A stretch of 64,000 nucleotides of DNA from Pseudeuparius sepicola (taxonomy: Eukaryota > Arthropoda > Insecta > Coleoptera > Anthribidae), in assembly GCA_963920635.1 (NCBI GenBank), contig OY987299.1, forward strand, positions 117,987,373 through 118,051,372. Direction: 5' to 3'. Positions 1 to 13,000 of the stretch are shown piece by piece. The position numbers and the translations under genes were made by a program. The notes under the pieces are model-generated. The model made no database searches. It was not told where the DNA came from and worked only from the letters and a program-made list of their open reading frames with translations. Each line of letters starts with the position of its first letter. The first letter of the stretch is position 1.

Positions 1-65
1 GAGTGTTTGCCCATTATCACCTTTTCTTGTAATTGTTACATTTACACTCGCTAATCGTACATCCT

Positions 66-87
66 TATATATATATATATATATTAC

Positions 88-130
<43 letters not shown>
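66..130. repeat. (TA)n microsatellite bounding the left Penelope-like copy
   Basis: Two TA-dinucleotide runs lie here. The reverse-transcriptase homology of the minus-strand Penelope-like copy stops exactly at the inner run. The other end of the composite, at 6018-6114, also stops in (TA)n. Bases 1-65 show no recognisable feature. Confidence 0.9.
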
Positions 131-135
<5 letters not shown>

Positions 136-1542
136 GTAATTATTAAAAACATCTAGAATCTCTTGTTCTTTGCCTATCGGTATTGAACAAATTATATCGT
201 CAACGTATTTTTTTAAAAAAGGTAAATCAAATGATAATTTTGGAATACAAAAATCAAGTAGATCATCCATAACATATTGTGCCAAAATTGGGGAAATATT
301 AGAACCCATAGGAGTACCAAATATTTGTTTGTATACTACACTGTTTTGAGAAAAGTAAGTATTATTAAAAACAAATCTTAAAATAATAAGGAAATTTTCT
401 TTCTTTAATTTACAATATTTTTCAATGTTATACCAATGTTTTTCAATGCTATTCAAAGTGAGTTCTAAGGAAATATTAGTAAAAAGTGAGATAACATCTA
501 AGCTAATTATGATATAATTTTCAGGAAGTTGTACATCATTAAAATTTTTTGCAAAACTGAAAGAATCTTTAACAAAATACGGATTGTCATTACTATAAGC
601 ATTTGAGAGTATTTCTGTTAAAAATTGTGACAATTTACTTGTTGGAGCATCTATTGAAGATATAATAGGTCTAAGTGATAGGTTAGGTTTATGTATTTTT
701 GGTAAACCATAAAACTTTGGTGTAACTGAATTATAAATAGTTAAAGTCTTAGCAAGAGTTTAGTCAATTTCTTTTTTCCTTTTTAATTCAGATATCATTT
801 TATTAGCTTTTTGTTGAATAGTTGATGTTGGATTTCGTTTCAATTTAATGTAATAAGTGTTATCTTCTAACATATTATTAGCAAGTTCTTGATATTGGTT
901 TTTATACATTAGAACAGTGACATTTCCTTTATCAGATTTCGTGACAATAATTTCTGGATGTTCTTTAAGAAATTTTATAGTTTTTTTATACCAAATATTT
1001 ATTTCAAAATAATGTGATGGAAAATTATGTAAAAAATTAGTTATAATATTAGTAATTTGACCAAGGAGAATGTTTTTAACTTCGATTTCATTTACATCAA
1101 TAAGAAAAAGTTCAACATCAGCTAAGAGGTGTTTAACTGAAATGTCATTTTTATTTGGTGGTAAACTAAATTTTGGACCAAGAGAGAGTAAGTTTTTTAC
1201 TTCTTCAGGAATATTAATAGAAGTTAAATTTTTAAACCATTCAGGTTTAATTTTAAGTTTAATTTTGTTGTTATCTTTTAAAAATTCCAATTTTCGTTTG
1301 TTAATTTCTTTAATTTTATTAAATTTACGATTGTAACTTTGATTTTGTCTGCGTTTAAATTCAAACCAAATGACATTAGGTAATATATTACAAATTTTAT
1401 CTTCTAAACTGATCAATTCTTGTGTTATTCTATTAATATTCCTGTGAGTAATTTTAATTTCTAAATTTAATATGTTACTATCTAATTTATTGCTAAACTT
1501 CTTCACTATATGGCCAGTTATTCCATCTTGAAAATCAACCAT
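131..1542 (-). pseudogene. Penelope-like reverse transcriptase ORF, truncated, with internal stop
   Basis: The ATG lies at 1540-1542. The first 260 codons match the plus-strand copy residue for residue, including the DKG motif (TKSDKGNVTVLM) typical of the N-terminal region of Penelope-like RTs. A TAA at 760-762 interrupts the frame at the same codon as in the other copy. After it the frame resumes with the GLPKIHK and LRPIIS motifs, RT motif A (SLDVISLFTNIS) and motif B (GTPMGSNIS), and the YVDD catalytic motif. The frame is lost at the (TA)n tract soon after YVDD, so the thumb and GIY-YIG domains are missing. Family role: reverse transcription primed at the target site. This copy cannot make an intact enzyme. 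Confidence 0.85.
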
Positions 1543-1816
1543 TTCATATATCCTCTCTATAATCTAATTGTCTGCATTTTAATAGAAAATGTTTTCTATT
1601 TTTTAATGACGCCATTTTTAAACTTGTAGAAGACCAATTTTTTAAAAGGTTCGTACAATTATCTCCAAAGTTTGTTCGAATCGTTTGAAAAAACCCCATA
1701 TCAAATAATGTATAAAATTATAACAATATTCGTGGCTATGAATTATAATTGAATATCAGTTGTTAATATATCAGTGGGGATGTAGCCAATCCTTTAGTAA
1801 AGACTCTTTTTTCTTT

Positions 1817-1854
1817 TGAAAGCTTTCGTATTTTATTAAATACTTCGTCAGTCA
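1817..1854 (-). ncRNA. Hammerhead-ribozyme-like motif in Penelope terminal repeat (minus copy)
   Basis: On the minus strand this reads CTGACGA, one extra A, a 6-bp helix II (GTATTT/AAATAC, loop AATA), GAAA, then GC, TT and TCA. TGA before the core can pair with TCA after it as a short helix I. The self-complementary AGCT would give a minimal helix III that works only in a dimer. Hammerhead motifs in Penelope-like pseudo-LTRs are established. The extra base after CTGACGA and the 3-bp helix I depart from the strict consensus, so activity is uncertain. Confidence 0.5.
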
Positions 1855-2101
1855 CTATAATATAAATAAGAATAATTGTACAATAAATACTACTGTTGTT
1901 GGTACTTACAGAATATGAGTTCCTAATAGATACGTAGTATAGTGGTTGTAAATGGTCTCGATATAAAATTAAACATGGCAGATGATATTTATGATCAAAA
2001 TTTTTGACATTGAATGAAATTGTCATTAAAATAATTTGGTAGGTGTAAATTATAAAGGTGCAAAGGTGAAGATCTTATACCTTATGGATTATTTTTTTGG
2101 T

Positions 2102-2590
2102 TTAGGTTTTTTTATCCATGAAAAATAAATTAGAGAAAATAATGTTAAGGTCTTGTACATCTGTTTTTTTATTTAAAGTATTGCTTTCTTGGTTAATATA
2201 ACACATTTCAAGGAAACACCTCTTTGATGCATTATGTTCTGTTGTTAAGACTTCACTATTTTCAAAATCCATTCTATGGTTTGACAAAAATACATGTTGA
2301 GATAGTGCACAAGAATCTGGCCTTAAACGTATATCACTTTTATGAGATGTTATTCTTGATTTTAAACTTCTAGAAGTTTGCCCAATATAACATTTATCAC
2401 AATCTTTACAATTGATTTTATATATTACGTTTGATCTTTCTTGTAATGGTATCTTATCCTTAAGTTTGCTAAAAAGATTACTTACAGTTTTAATATTTTT
2501 ATTTGCTAATATTACGTTAGTTGTATTTTTTAATACATTGGAAATTTTTGGTGTAAGTTCTATAATAAATGGAAATGAGCGGTATTTTTT
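2102..2590 (-). pseudogene. GIY-YIG endonuclease domain fragment of Penelope-like element (minus copy)
   Basis: The C-terminal part of the Penelope-like polyprotein ends in TAA at 2102-2104. Visible motifs are the VIYKINCKDCDKCYIGQT block (GIY-like VIY, then YIG), the following TSRSLKSRI with its conserved Arg, a downstream His-containing segment, and the late Glu in CFLEMCYINQ. It starts without its own ATG because it is the tail of a truncated upstream copy. The residues before LKKYRS come from the inversion joint with the plus-strand copy. Confidence 0.8.
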
Positions 2591-2597
2591 AAGATTT

Positions 2598-3184
2598 ACG
2601 TTTAAGGCCAGATTCTTGTGCACTATCTCAACATGTATTTTTGTCAAACCATAGAATGGATTTTGAAAATAGTGAAGTCTTAACAACAGAACATAATGCA
2701 TCAAAGAGGTGTTTCCTTGAAATGTGTTATATTAACCAAGAAAGCAATACTTTAAATAAAAAAACAGATGTACAAGACCTTAACATTATTTTCTCTAATT
2801 TATTTTTCATGGATAAAAAAACCTAAACCAAAAAAATAATCCATAAGGTATAAGATCTTCACCTTTGCACCTTTATAATTTACACCTACCAAATTATTTT
2901 AATGACAATTTCATTCAATGTCAAAAATTTTGATCATAAATATCATCTGCCATGTTTAATTTTATATCGAGACCATTTACAACCACTATACTACGTATCT
3001 ATTAGGAACTCATATTCTGTAAGTACCAACAACAGTAGTATTTATTGTACAATTATTCTTATTTATATTATAGTGACTGACGAAGTATTTAATAAAATAC
3101 GAAAGCTTTCAAAAGAAAAAAGAGTCTTTACTAAAGGATTGGCTACATCCCCACTGATATATTAACAACTGATATTCAATTATA
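2598..3184 (+). repeat. Penelope left pseudo-LTR
   Basis: This is near-identical to 5437-6023, from the ACGTTTAAGGCCAG start to the CAATTATA end. It contains the last ~75 codons of the endonuclease ORF (stop at 2824-2826), a non-coding terminus and a hammerhead-like core. Confidence 0.85.
3074..3111 (+). ncRNA. Hammerhead-ribozyme-like motif in left pseudo-LTR
   Basis: CTGACGA lies at 3077-3083, an extra A at 3084, helix II GTATTT/AAATAC at 3085-3090 and 3095-3100, and GAAA at 3101-3104. TGA (3074-3076) can pair with TCA (3109-3111), and the candidate cleavage dinucleotide is TT at 3107-3108. It sits between the pseudo-LTR start and the ORF, where Penelope-like elements are known to carry hammerheads. 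An alternative reading would extend helix III toward a GTC at 3124, but with poor pairing. Confidence 0.5.
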
Positions 3185-5436
3185 ATTCATAGCCACGAAT
3201 ATTGTTATAATTTTATACATTATTTGATATGGGGTTTTTTCAAACGATTCGAACAAACTTTGGAGATAATTGTACGAACCTTTTAAAAAATTGGTCTTCT
3301 ACAAGTTTAAAAATGGCGTCATTAAAAAATAGAAAACATTTTCTATTAAAATGCAGACAATTAGATTATAGAGAGGATATATGAAATGGTTGATTTTCAA
3401 GATGGAATAACTGGCCATATAGTGAAGAAGTTTAGCAATAAATTAGATAGTAACATATTAAATTTAGAAATTAAAATTACTCACAGGAATATTAATAGAA
3501 TAACACAAGAATTGATCAGTTTAGAAGATAAAATTTGTAATATATTACCTAATGTCATTTGGTTTGAATTTAAACGCAGACAAAATCAAAGTTACAATCG
3601 TAAATTTAATAAAATTAAAGAAATTAACAAACGAAAATTGGAATTTTTAAAAGATAACAACAAAATTAAACTTAAAATTAAACCTGAATGGTTTAAAAAT
3701 TTAACTTCTATTAATATTCCTGAAGAAGTAAAAAACTTACTCTCTCTTGGTCCAAAATTTAGTTTACCACCAAATAAAAATGACATTTCAGTTAAACACC
3801 TCTTAGCTGATGTTGAACTTTTTCTTATTGATGTAAATGAAATCGAAGTTAAAAACATTCTCCTTGGTCAAATTACTAATATTATAACTAATTTTTTACA
3901 TAATTTTCCATCACATTATTTTGAAATAAATATTTGGTATAAAAAAACTATAAAATTTCTTAAAGAACATCCAGAAATTATTGTCACGAAATCTGATAAA
4001 GGAAATGTCACTGTTCTAATGTATAAAAACCAATATCAAGAACTTGCTAATAATATGTTAGAAGATAACACTTATTACATTAAATTGAAACGAAATCCAA
4101 CATCAACTATTCAACAAAAAGCTAATAAAATGATATCTGAATTAAAAAGGAAAAAAGAAATTGACTAAACTCTTGCTAAGACTTTAACTATTTATAATTC
4201 AGTTACACCAAAGTTTTATGGTTTACCAAAAATACATAAACCTAACCTATCACTTAGACCTATTATATCTTCAATAGATGCTCCAACAAGTAAATTGTCA
4301 CAATTTTTAACAGAAATACTCTCAAATGCTTATAGTAATGACAATCCGTATTTTGTTAAAGATTCTTTCAGTTTTGCAAAAAATTTTAATGATGTACAAC
4401 TTCCTGAAAATTATATCATAATTAGCTTAGATGTTATCTCACTTTTTACTAATATTTCCTTAGAACTCACTTTGAATAGTATTGAAAAACATTGGTATAA
4501 CATTGAAAAATATTGTAAATTAAAGAAAGAAAATTTCCTTATTATTTTAAGATTTGTTTTTAATAATACTTACTTTTCTCAAAACAGTGTAGTATACAAA
4601 CAAATATTTGGTACTCCTATGGGTTCTAATATTTCCCCAATTTTGGCACAATATGTTATGGATGATCTACTTGATTTTTGTATTCCAAAATTATCATTTG
4701 ATTTACCTTTTTTAAAAAAATACGTTGACGATATAATTTGTTCAATACCGATAGGCAAAGAACAAGAGATTCTAGATGTTTTTAATAATTACAATCAATA
4801 TATTAAATTTACCATAGAAATTGAAAATCAAAATAGCGTTCCATTTTTAGACACAAAATTAGTAAGAACCGCAGAAAATAAAATTCATCTTGATTGGTAT
4901 ATTAAACCAACTAGTTCAGGAAGATATTTGAATTATTACACATATCACTCTGAAAAAACGAAAATTAATTTAGTACTTGGTATGAAAAAAAGAATCTCTA
5001 ATATATGCCATTCAACCTATAAAGATAAAAATTTTAGAAAGTTAAAAAAAATATTTTTAGATAATTCCTATCCAGAAAAGTTACTTAATAAACTAATTTT
5101 TTCCACAAGATTTTCTAATAACATTTACGAAAATTCAAATTCTACAAATATTACTAACAACTTAAACACAAATCTTAAAAAATACCGCTCATTTCCATTT
5201 ATTAAAGAACTTACACCAAAAATTTCCAATGTATTAAAAAATACAACTAACGTAATATTAGCAAATAAAAATATTAAAACTGTAAGTAATCTTTTTACCA
5301 AACTTAAGGATAAGATACCATTACAAGAAAGATCAAACGTAATATATAAAATCAATTGTAAAGATTGTGATAAATGTTATATTGGGCAAACTTCTAGAAG
5401 TTTAAAATCAAGAATAACATCTCATAAAAGTGATAT

Positions 5437-7390
<1,954 letters not shown>

Positions 7391-7597
7391 TTCCTTAGCG
7401 ACATGTGTCAAAAGGAGACTCGCTTTTTAGCGAAATATCTTCTAAAGACATGAATAATGGTGCATTTTATTTGATTTTATGTTAATCTACATAGCAAAGA
7501 GATTGTATTAGAACCAAATTTAATCTTAAAATACCGTTTGTCTTTCTGTAAATTGAAATGGAGACTCGCTTATTTTTGACACATGTCCGTAAGGAGG
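7391..7597. mobile_element. Short inverted-repeat element (MITE-like)
   Basis: GACATGTGTCAAAA near 7400 and its reverse complement near 7574-7587 face each other, and the flanks CCTTA / TAAGG extend the symmetry. The body has no coding content. Its right end lies about 35 bp upstream of a pentraxin exon, and the only nearby ATG (7583) lies inside it, so that ATG is not the gene's start. Confidence 0.5.
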
Positions 7598-7632
7598 CTT
7601 CTGTTGCAAAGCTATTTATTCTGTGCTTTTAG

Positions 7633-7829
7633 ACAATACCAACAGGAAACGATCCAAAATGTGCCGGCCAACGACCACTGCCAACTCAACAAGGTCGGAT
7701 TCACGCAAGACCTCTACTTCCAGTACATACATTACAAGACCGCCATCCCTGACCTCAAGGAGTTCACGCTGTGTTTCTGGGCCAAGTTCACGAACCACTC
7801 CAATGACCATCCTATTTTCTCCTATGCAG
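7633..7829 (+). CDS. Pentraxin-domain protein, internal exon (N-terminal part of domain)
   Basis: An acceptor with a pyrimidine tract ends at AG 7631-7632 and a donor (GTGAGA) starts at 7830. The exon gives 65 codons plus a split codon on each side. It encodes ANDHCQLNKVGF, then the pentraxin first-cysteine block EFTLCFWAKFTNHSND and IFSYA. In vertebrate C-reactive protein this Cys pairs with one supplied here by the next exon (WYHTCQSW). The 5' side is in phase 2, so at least one earlier exon, presumably with a signal peptide, exists upstream. The exon ends after the first base of a codon, matching the next exon. Codon use is GC-rich compared with the surrounding introns. Confidence 0.85.
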
Positions 7830-8118
7830 GTGAGAGTGCTTCGAATATATGGGGCGATTCAGATTTGACACAAATAAAATAGCCAGTAGGCATATTTGTT
7901 TTGTGGCACGCAGATAAAGCCTATTCATTTAATTTATACCCTGACGTCATCGTTTGGTGTTTTTTGCTGCCAATATAAATTCTAGTGACACTACAAAAAT
8001 GCCACACAAATAATAGTTAATTTTCATCTGTCATGTTGGCATAATAGGGCTGGGTTGCAATAATAATATTCAAATTTTTCGTTAAAATTTTGACACAGTT
8101 TGTCACTTAATTTTAAAA

Positions 8119-8247
8119 ATGCCGCGCAAGATAGGTTCTCAAAATCTTGATAAACGCGCGCAGGGTATGGTGCGTGCTTTGGGCGAATATTTTGAGAGGG
8201 AAAGGGAAAACGGGGGTCCGCTGCTTCCGCTTTGTGCTGTAAAAGAT
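8119..8247 (+). pseudogene. Transposase exon 1 (Tc1/IS630-like)
   Basis: ATG at 8119-8121 opens 43 codons (MPRKIGSQNLDKRAQGMVRA and on) rich in charged residues, ending at a GTAAGT donor at 8248. The phase (0) matches the acceptor at 8325. It is probably the start of the N-terminal DNA-binding region. Confidence 0.6.
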
Positions 8248-8325
8248 GTAAGTACTTTTTATTTTATTTCACTGATATAAATTCCGATAATTTCTAAAAA
8301 AATCATATTTTTGTTTCTATTTAAG

Positions 8326-8831
8326 AGGGTTGCAGCAGCTCTAGGAATTAGTTTTGACACGGTCAAAACAATTATTTCAAAAGGACCAGCTACTCGAACT
8401 GCAAGGAGAGAAAGAAAAAACCTGTACCTAGTCAACATTGATGATTTCGAACAGACAGCAATCCGAAATGTGATATATGAAATGTATATAGGGACAGTAT
8501 GTTAAAGAATTTTGCCAATTTGCCCCAATATGCGTCTAATTTTATAATTATTCTTTTAGAAAAGCACTTTACAGTGAACGCCCTAAAAGCGAAATTAGAA
8601 GAAAGAGATATTTTTCATGGTGGTAGAACATCTTTATGGAAAATATTGAGGAACATTGGATTTAAGTACCGCAAAGATGATCCTCGACGTGGACTTTATG
8701 GAGGTGCCTATAATATTGCTATAAAACGTATTAAATTTTTAAGAAATCATATGCAAGCAAAAAGAGAAGAAACACGAGAGTTTGTTTATTTGGAAGAAAC
8801 ATGGATTTTCCAAGATTTTCCAAGATTTTGA
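8326..8831 (+). pseudogene. Transposase exon 2 and following (helix-turn-helix plus start of DDE domain)
   Basis: After AG at 8324-8325 the protein continues RVAAALGISFDTVKTIISKG, a helix-turn-helix typical of IS630/Tc1 transposases. A stop at 8503-8505 is followed by a frame change. A second AG near 8558 re-enters the family's conserved block FHGGRTSLWKILRNIGFKYR and then FLRNHMQAKREETREFVYLE ETWIF. In intact relatives the last motif is usually LDETWIF, with the first catalytic Asp. Here it reads LEETWIF and the frame ends 5 codons later, so the rest of the DDE domain is gone. I could not place a second intron with matching phase; the break may be a frameshift. Confidence 0.65.
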
Positions 8832-10964
8832 ATTAAGGGAAATATTTTCTTTGTAAATTTCCACCGCTTTATTTTTACATAAAGGAGTATCAGATGGTCC
8901 AAAATTTTTTTTAAATTAATTATTCGGAAATAGTGAATTTTTTTCATTTTTTTAAAATTTTTAAGTACCTATTAACACAGAATAGCTGTGGTATTAAGCT
9001 TTTCCTCATTTTTGGCCTATTAAGGTTTCATATTAAGAAAACACAGTGTACATTAACTAACCTGTAAATGGTTTAAAAGTCAAATATTGTGGCAGCTGAA
9101 GTCTTCGTATTTGCAATTTGTCATAAAGTTTGGCAACGCTGTTATGCTGGTATCGATGACGTCAGGGTATAAATTAAATGAATAGGCTTTATCTGCTATT
9201 TTTTTGCTGTTTTTTGTTTTTACTCACATCTTCACCACCACCGATCGTTCGCGGAATAGGCATTGCTTAACGAGTTGTACACTACACTTTGTGCACGACT
9301 TTGACTAATTGAAAAAATTGAAATTTAAAAATGCTCGTGCCTAAATTTCTTCACATTACTTGACACAATAGCTTCAAAATTCACTAGTGCGCAATGCAAT
9401 GTCAAATTGCGTTTGTCTGGCAAAGCCAACCATTGTAAAACTGAAGAGTCAACACTGCCGGTAAGTCGTGTACAATAGTAATTTATGCAACTAGTGTGCA
9501 AAGCACTACTTTAGCGCACAAGAATGACAGTATTGTGACGATACCGAAGGTTGATTGAAAATCGAAATCATAGTATGATTTGTAAAACATGTCAAACTGT
9601 TTGCTTTATGAGACAGCGATCCGCGAACTCAAACAAATTCAGGTATAGTATTGTTAAAGTCACTTGAAACAGCATAAAAACTCTAATTGCCGTTACAAAA
9701 AGAATATAATAGGACATAAGCGTCACGCAGTTTTCAAAAATATACATATTCTACGAGCAACATAATATTTCACTTTTAAGGTTATTTTAAGGTTGTCGTC
9801 AAACACAGCGTAAAGGTTAAAGCACCATATAATATTGTCAAAAGCTCTAAAAAGTCATATCGATTATAACTATTTACGCAAGTATATCCTTAGATCTGTG
9901 AAATTATGGCACGCCTATCCACCGCATTTCGCTGCAAAAGTGGCCAGCCGTCGAACAGTGTAACCCATGCAAGTGTTGGTGATATTATATTAGGCGAGCA
10001 TGCAGTCACTTGTTTTTACTACAACATCTATCTTCTCTGTCTCCTTTATCTCTTTTTACTAATAATACCGGGTTCGGTTTAATATGGTTAAAAAAGTGTT
10101 TTGTCTCGTATTTTATTGCCGAGGCGCCTGTTCTCGAGCTACTCTGGTAAAATTTAAATGAACTTCACTTGGAACACAGTAATATACAAGGCGCGATCTA
10201 TTTCATAGCATTTACCATGCTCCGCTACTGGTAAAAATACCGGACTTATCAGCAGAAATCACCCGTATAAAATTCAAACGCTTTTATGCGATCGACGTCG
10301 ACCTAGTCAAGGAGACAGCCAATAAGAAAGCGAGTGTAGCGATTTGATTGGTCGGCGTTTCCGAGACCTACGGAGTAGGTGTCGACGTAGGCCAGTTAGG
10401 CCAGTACACAACCTTCTCAAGCTTAGAGCCAGCTGTGGCTAGTACAGCCAGTGCCGTGCACGGAAATAAGGATTGTGGTTTATTTTACGGATTTTAGTTT
10501 TGTGTATAGATTTTTGTGTGAAACAAAATGATTGGTTTGCTTTGGTTTGAATTATTTCAATGTTTGTTTTATTCTTTTTAAAGCATTTAAATAAAAATTG
10601 TATAATATTATTAAGGGCCGCGCGCCGCCTAAAACTCTGTCTCGTTTTACAAAGCAAACGCCGCCCAAGAGTTTTTATCCTGTACCAAGTGACTTCATTT
10701 ATACCATATTGCTCGCTATTTTTCTACAGAAAACATTGTTTTATATATTATTATACTTTCTTAAGTGTAGTTTACTTTGCTGTATATTTCTATTTTAATG
10801 CCATATATTCGGTATTTTCATTCAGTGCACGGAGAGAATCGGAGATTGGGAAAACTTTTTTCGTATACTCTGTTTGCGTGCGCTAGCCTGATATGAATTT
10901 TAGGTGTTACATATGAATTTTAGGTGTTTTCAAAAAAATATAATAAAAGTATTTTTTTCTATAA

Positions 10965-11090
10965 GCGTGCGGAAAAGTACACTTTTGTTGCATACTTTTC
11001 CGCACTACTTTTCCGCACTAGTGCGGAAAAGGGACACTTTCTAAACTAAAATGCGTGCGGAAAAGTGGCACTTTCCGCACTTGTTAGGAA
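10965..11090. repeat. Cluster of GTGCGGAAAAGT motifs
   Basis: Five or six copies of GTGCGGAAAAGT or its complement lie within 125 bp in both orientations, including the palindrome TTTTCCGCACTAGTGCGGAA. They look like subterminal repeats of an unidentified DNA transposon. I found no matching far end. Confidence 0.6.
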
Positions 11091-12388
11091 ATATACTATT
11101 TGGATACCTACCTAAAAATATACAAGATGTGATGCGATGATGTTAAGACAGCAATACTTTCATTTTATTAGAACGTCACGTCGCTTGGAAATAAGGGCGA
11201 TCGAATGATCGTAATATCACAAAAAGTAAAAATGCTTTACTGTGAAAGGAACTGTAAATATGTACGTATCTTCGAACGAAATTTGTAGGTATATAGGTAT
11301 GTACATGAAATGGTGAACGGGAAATCGGAAATACAAAACCATTATAAGGTAAAAGCGTAAAAGGAAGACAATTCCCGAAAGGTGAACAATTTTGTCGAAC
11401 GATTTTAAAAATTTTCACAGAATCTTAAAAACGCGAAGAACAATTTAATTACCCAATTACATTTTGATGTCGAAATTTGATGGATTCACTCTCTAAAAAA
11501 ATAATTTAGAGAACGAATTGGAATTACCGGAAATATAAACAATTTACATGCAAATTGTCCTAATTAAAATTTCACGAGATTTTGCACACAAATACTCATC
11601 GGCAAAATAACAATTCATCATTAAAGAGTATAATTTGAACTATGCATGAAAAGATAGCTATACCTACACATACACACTATAGAGTCTTTGGAGAGATTAG
11701 TGCAACGATTAGCTACATTAGCTACATTTTTTTATTTTACAGTTTTCATCTATATATGTAGGTATATTTTTTTGCAATTTTAAGGTTCTGTCGAAAAGTT
11801 TTTGTACTGACAATTTTATGGAACGAAACTTCGGTCTTCGGATCGGTATTAGCTTAAAAAATATATACTTGTTTAATTTGCGAATGTAAATAATTGATCT
11901 CTTTATTTTTATATTTTCTGATAAAATTCCGAGAGCGAGGCGAAGCTCACCGGATTTTATACCTGAAAATATAATAACAATTTGTAGGAATGATCTTGCT
12001 TAAGGGCAAAATAGCTCTCTAGAATAAATGTCTGGTAACACCTTAACATAACTTTCAGCTGCATAATTTTGAACAGTTGTAAAACAGACCAATTTTGGCA
12101 AGTCGGTGTGCGTATTGATAATTTCATTTGTAGTTATCGCTAGCAAGGGCATATGATTGGTTGTTTCTAAGTAAGAATAAATGAGAAAAATTGTTATGGA
12201 TGTTTACTTGTTGTAATAATCTTAAATTGGTACAATGATTTTATTTGGTTTGAATATTAATTAGTGGTGGGTAAAGACTACAAAAATCAGGGCAAAGTTA
12301 CCTCTTTTTTAATTTATTAGTATGAAAGGCGGACTTTTTTTATCTGAAATTACCATAATGATATTGATTTACCGTAATAGGTCGATAA

Positions 12389-13000
12389 ATAGTTATTTAT
12401 GTACCAAGGCACTGAAGTTCAACTTTTTATGACTCATGTGGAGTTTAGTTGCTGAGGCCTCTGGCCGAGGCAAATAAACCACATGAGTCATAAAAAGAAC
12501 TTCAGTGCCGAGGTACATATTATATTTTTCTTGAAATCGGAAAAAAAAATGTTTTATTAGGCAAGAAAATAATAATAAGGGATCACCCGTCCACGAACCG
12601 ACTACGCGCGGCGTTGCTTGACTTTACCGATCGCTCTACCTAGCACAAGCATAATGATGTATGGCACCTTCTGACAGAAAAACCAAACTGCTGCTTCTTG
12701 TGCAGCTTACACAACAAATCTATTGTTTTTCAAATTTACTAAAATATGTATACAGAAGGATTGCGCTTCTATAGGAAACAATTTCGCAATGTGTACGAAA
12801 AGTTAAATGAGCCTTTATCGGCCGGGTTTTGAATATTTGGTCACTTTTGACGGGCGATTTCTCCGCGTCTGACGTTCGATGTTTACATCTCGCCAAGGCC
12901 TACTTATTGAAAAAATCGTACAATAATGGACTACATTATTGTACGATTTCTGTGCTTTTAATGACGATTTTGGGACATTTTAATGCCGATTTCAAGAAAA
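12389..13000. mobile_element. 610-bp dispersed element, copy 1
   Basis: This shares its whole length with 14489-15095. It starts with a strong hairpin (12401-12516) whose arms contain GCACTGAAGTTC and TTTTTATGACTCATGTGG, with a small GGCCTCTGGCCGAGGC hairpin in the loop. It ends with a second hairpin around 12907-12946 (ATCGTACAATAATG / CATTATTGTACGAT). The middle carries a 5S-rRNA-like segment on the minus strand. No transposase ORF is present, so it is non-autonomous. I could not fix target duplications. Confidence 0.75.
12579..12633 (-). ncRNA. 5S-rRNA-like segment in 610-bp element (copy 1)
   Basis: On the minus strand this region aligns without gaps to the box A - intermediate element - box C part of insect 5S rRNA (anchors AGCAACGCCGCGCG and TGGACGGGTGATCCC). 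Identity is roughly 60% by eye over ~59 nt. This would be a relic or derived RNA polymerase III internal promoter, as in 5S-derived SINEs, and not a functional 5S gene. Confidence 0.35.

Larger units (their letters stand above)
131..2597 (-). mobile_element. Penelope-like element, inverted copy, 3'-truncated
   Basis: Read on the minus strand, this copy starts with the end of a reverse-transcriptase/endonuclease ORF (2102-2590). It continues through the terminal repeat with a hammerhead-like core (1817-1854), then begins a new ORF (1542 downward) that is cut off in the RT domain at the TA repeat near 131. Having the 3' part of one copy joined to the 5' part of another is the known pseudo-LTR layout of Penelope-like elements. 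Sequence is almost identical to the plus-strand copy at 2598-6018, and the two meet head to head at about 2597. Confidence 0.85.
1745..2597 (-). repeat. Penelope pseudo-LTR (minus copy)
   Basis: This stretch repeats the region that follows the plus-strand ORF (5437-6023) and the region that precedes it (2598-3184). It holds the end of the endonuclease ORF, the non-coding terminus and a hammerhead-like core. A 5' extension reaches upstream into the linker before the GIY-YIG domain, so this terminal repeat is longer than the plus-strand one. Confidence 0.7.
7910..9196 (+). mobile_element. Tc1/IS630-like DNA transposon, internally deleted
   Basis: Terminal inverted repeats of about 43 bp are nearly perfect: left 7910-7952, right 9155-9196, both starting GCAGATAAAGCC and running to GACGTCATCG. 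Between them lies a split transposase ORF that stops just after the first catalytic-region motif. A TA target duplication is not evident at the ends as drawn, so the exact termini are uncertain. Confidence 0.75.

Noticed and set aside
1763..2026. 87-codon ORF (also at 2902-3165 and 5741-6004)
   Set aside because: It lies in the Penelope terminal repeat over the hammerhead-like core, has no homology I recognise, and is repeated only because the terminal repeat is.
7583..7632. ATG upstream of the first pentraxin exon as gene start
   Set aside because: The ATG lies in a MITE-like element and in front of a good polypyrimidine tract and AG; the exon phase demands an earlier coding exon.
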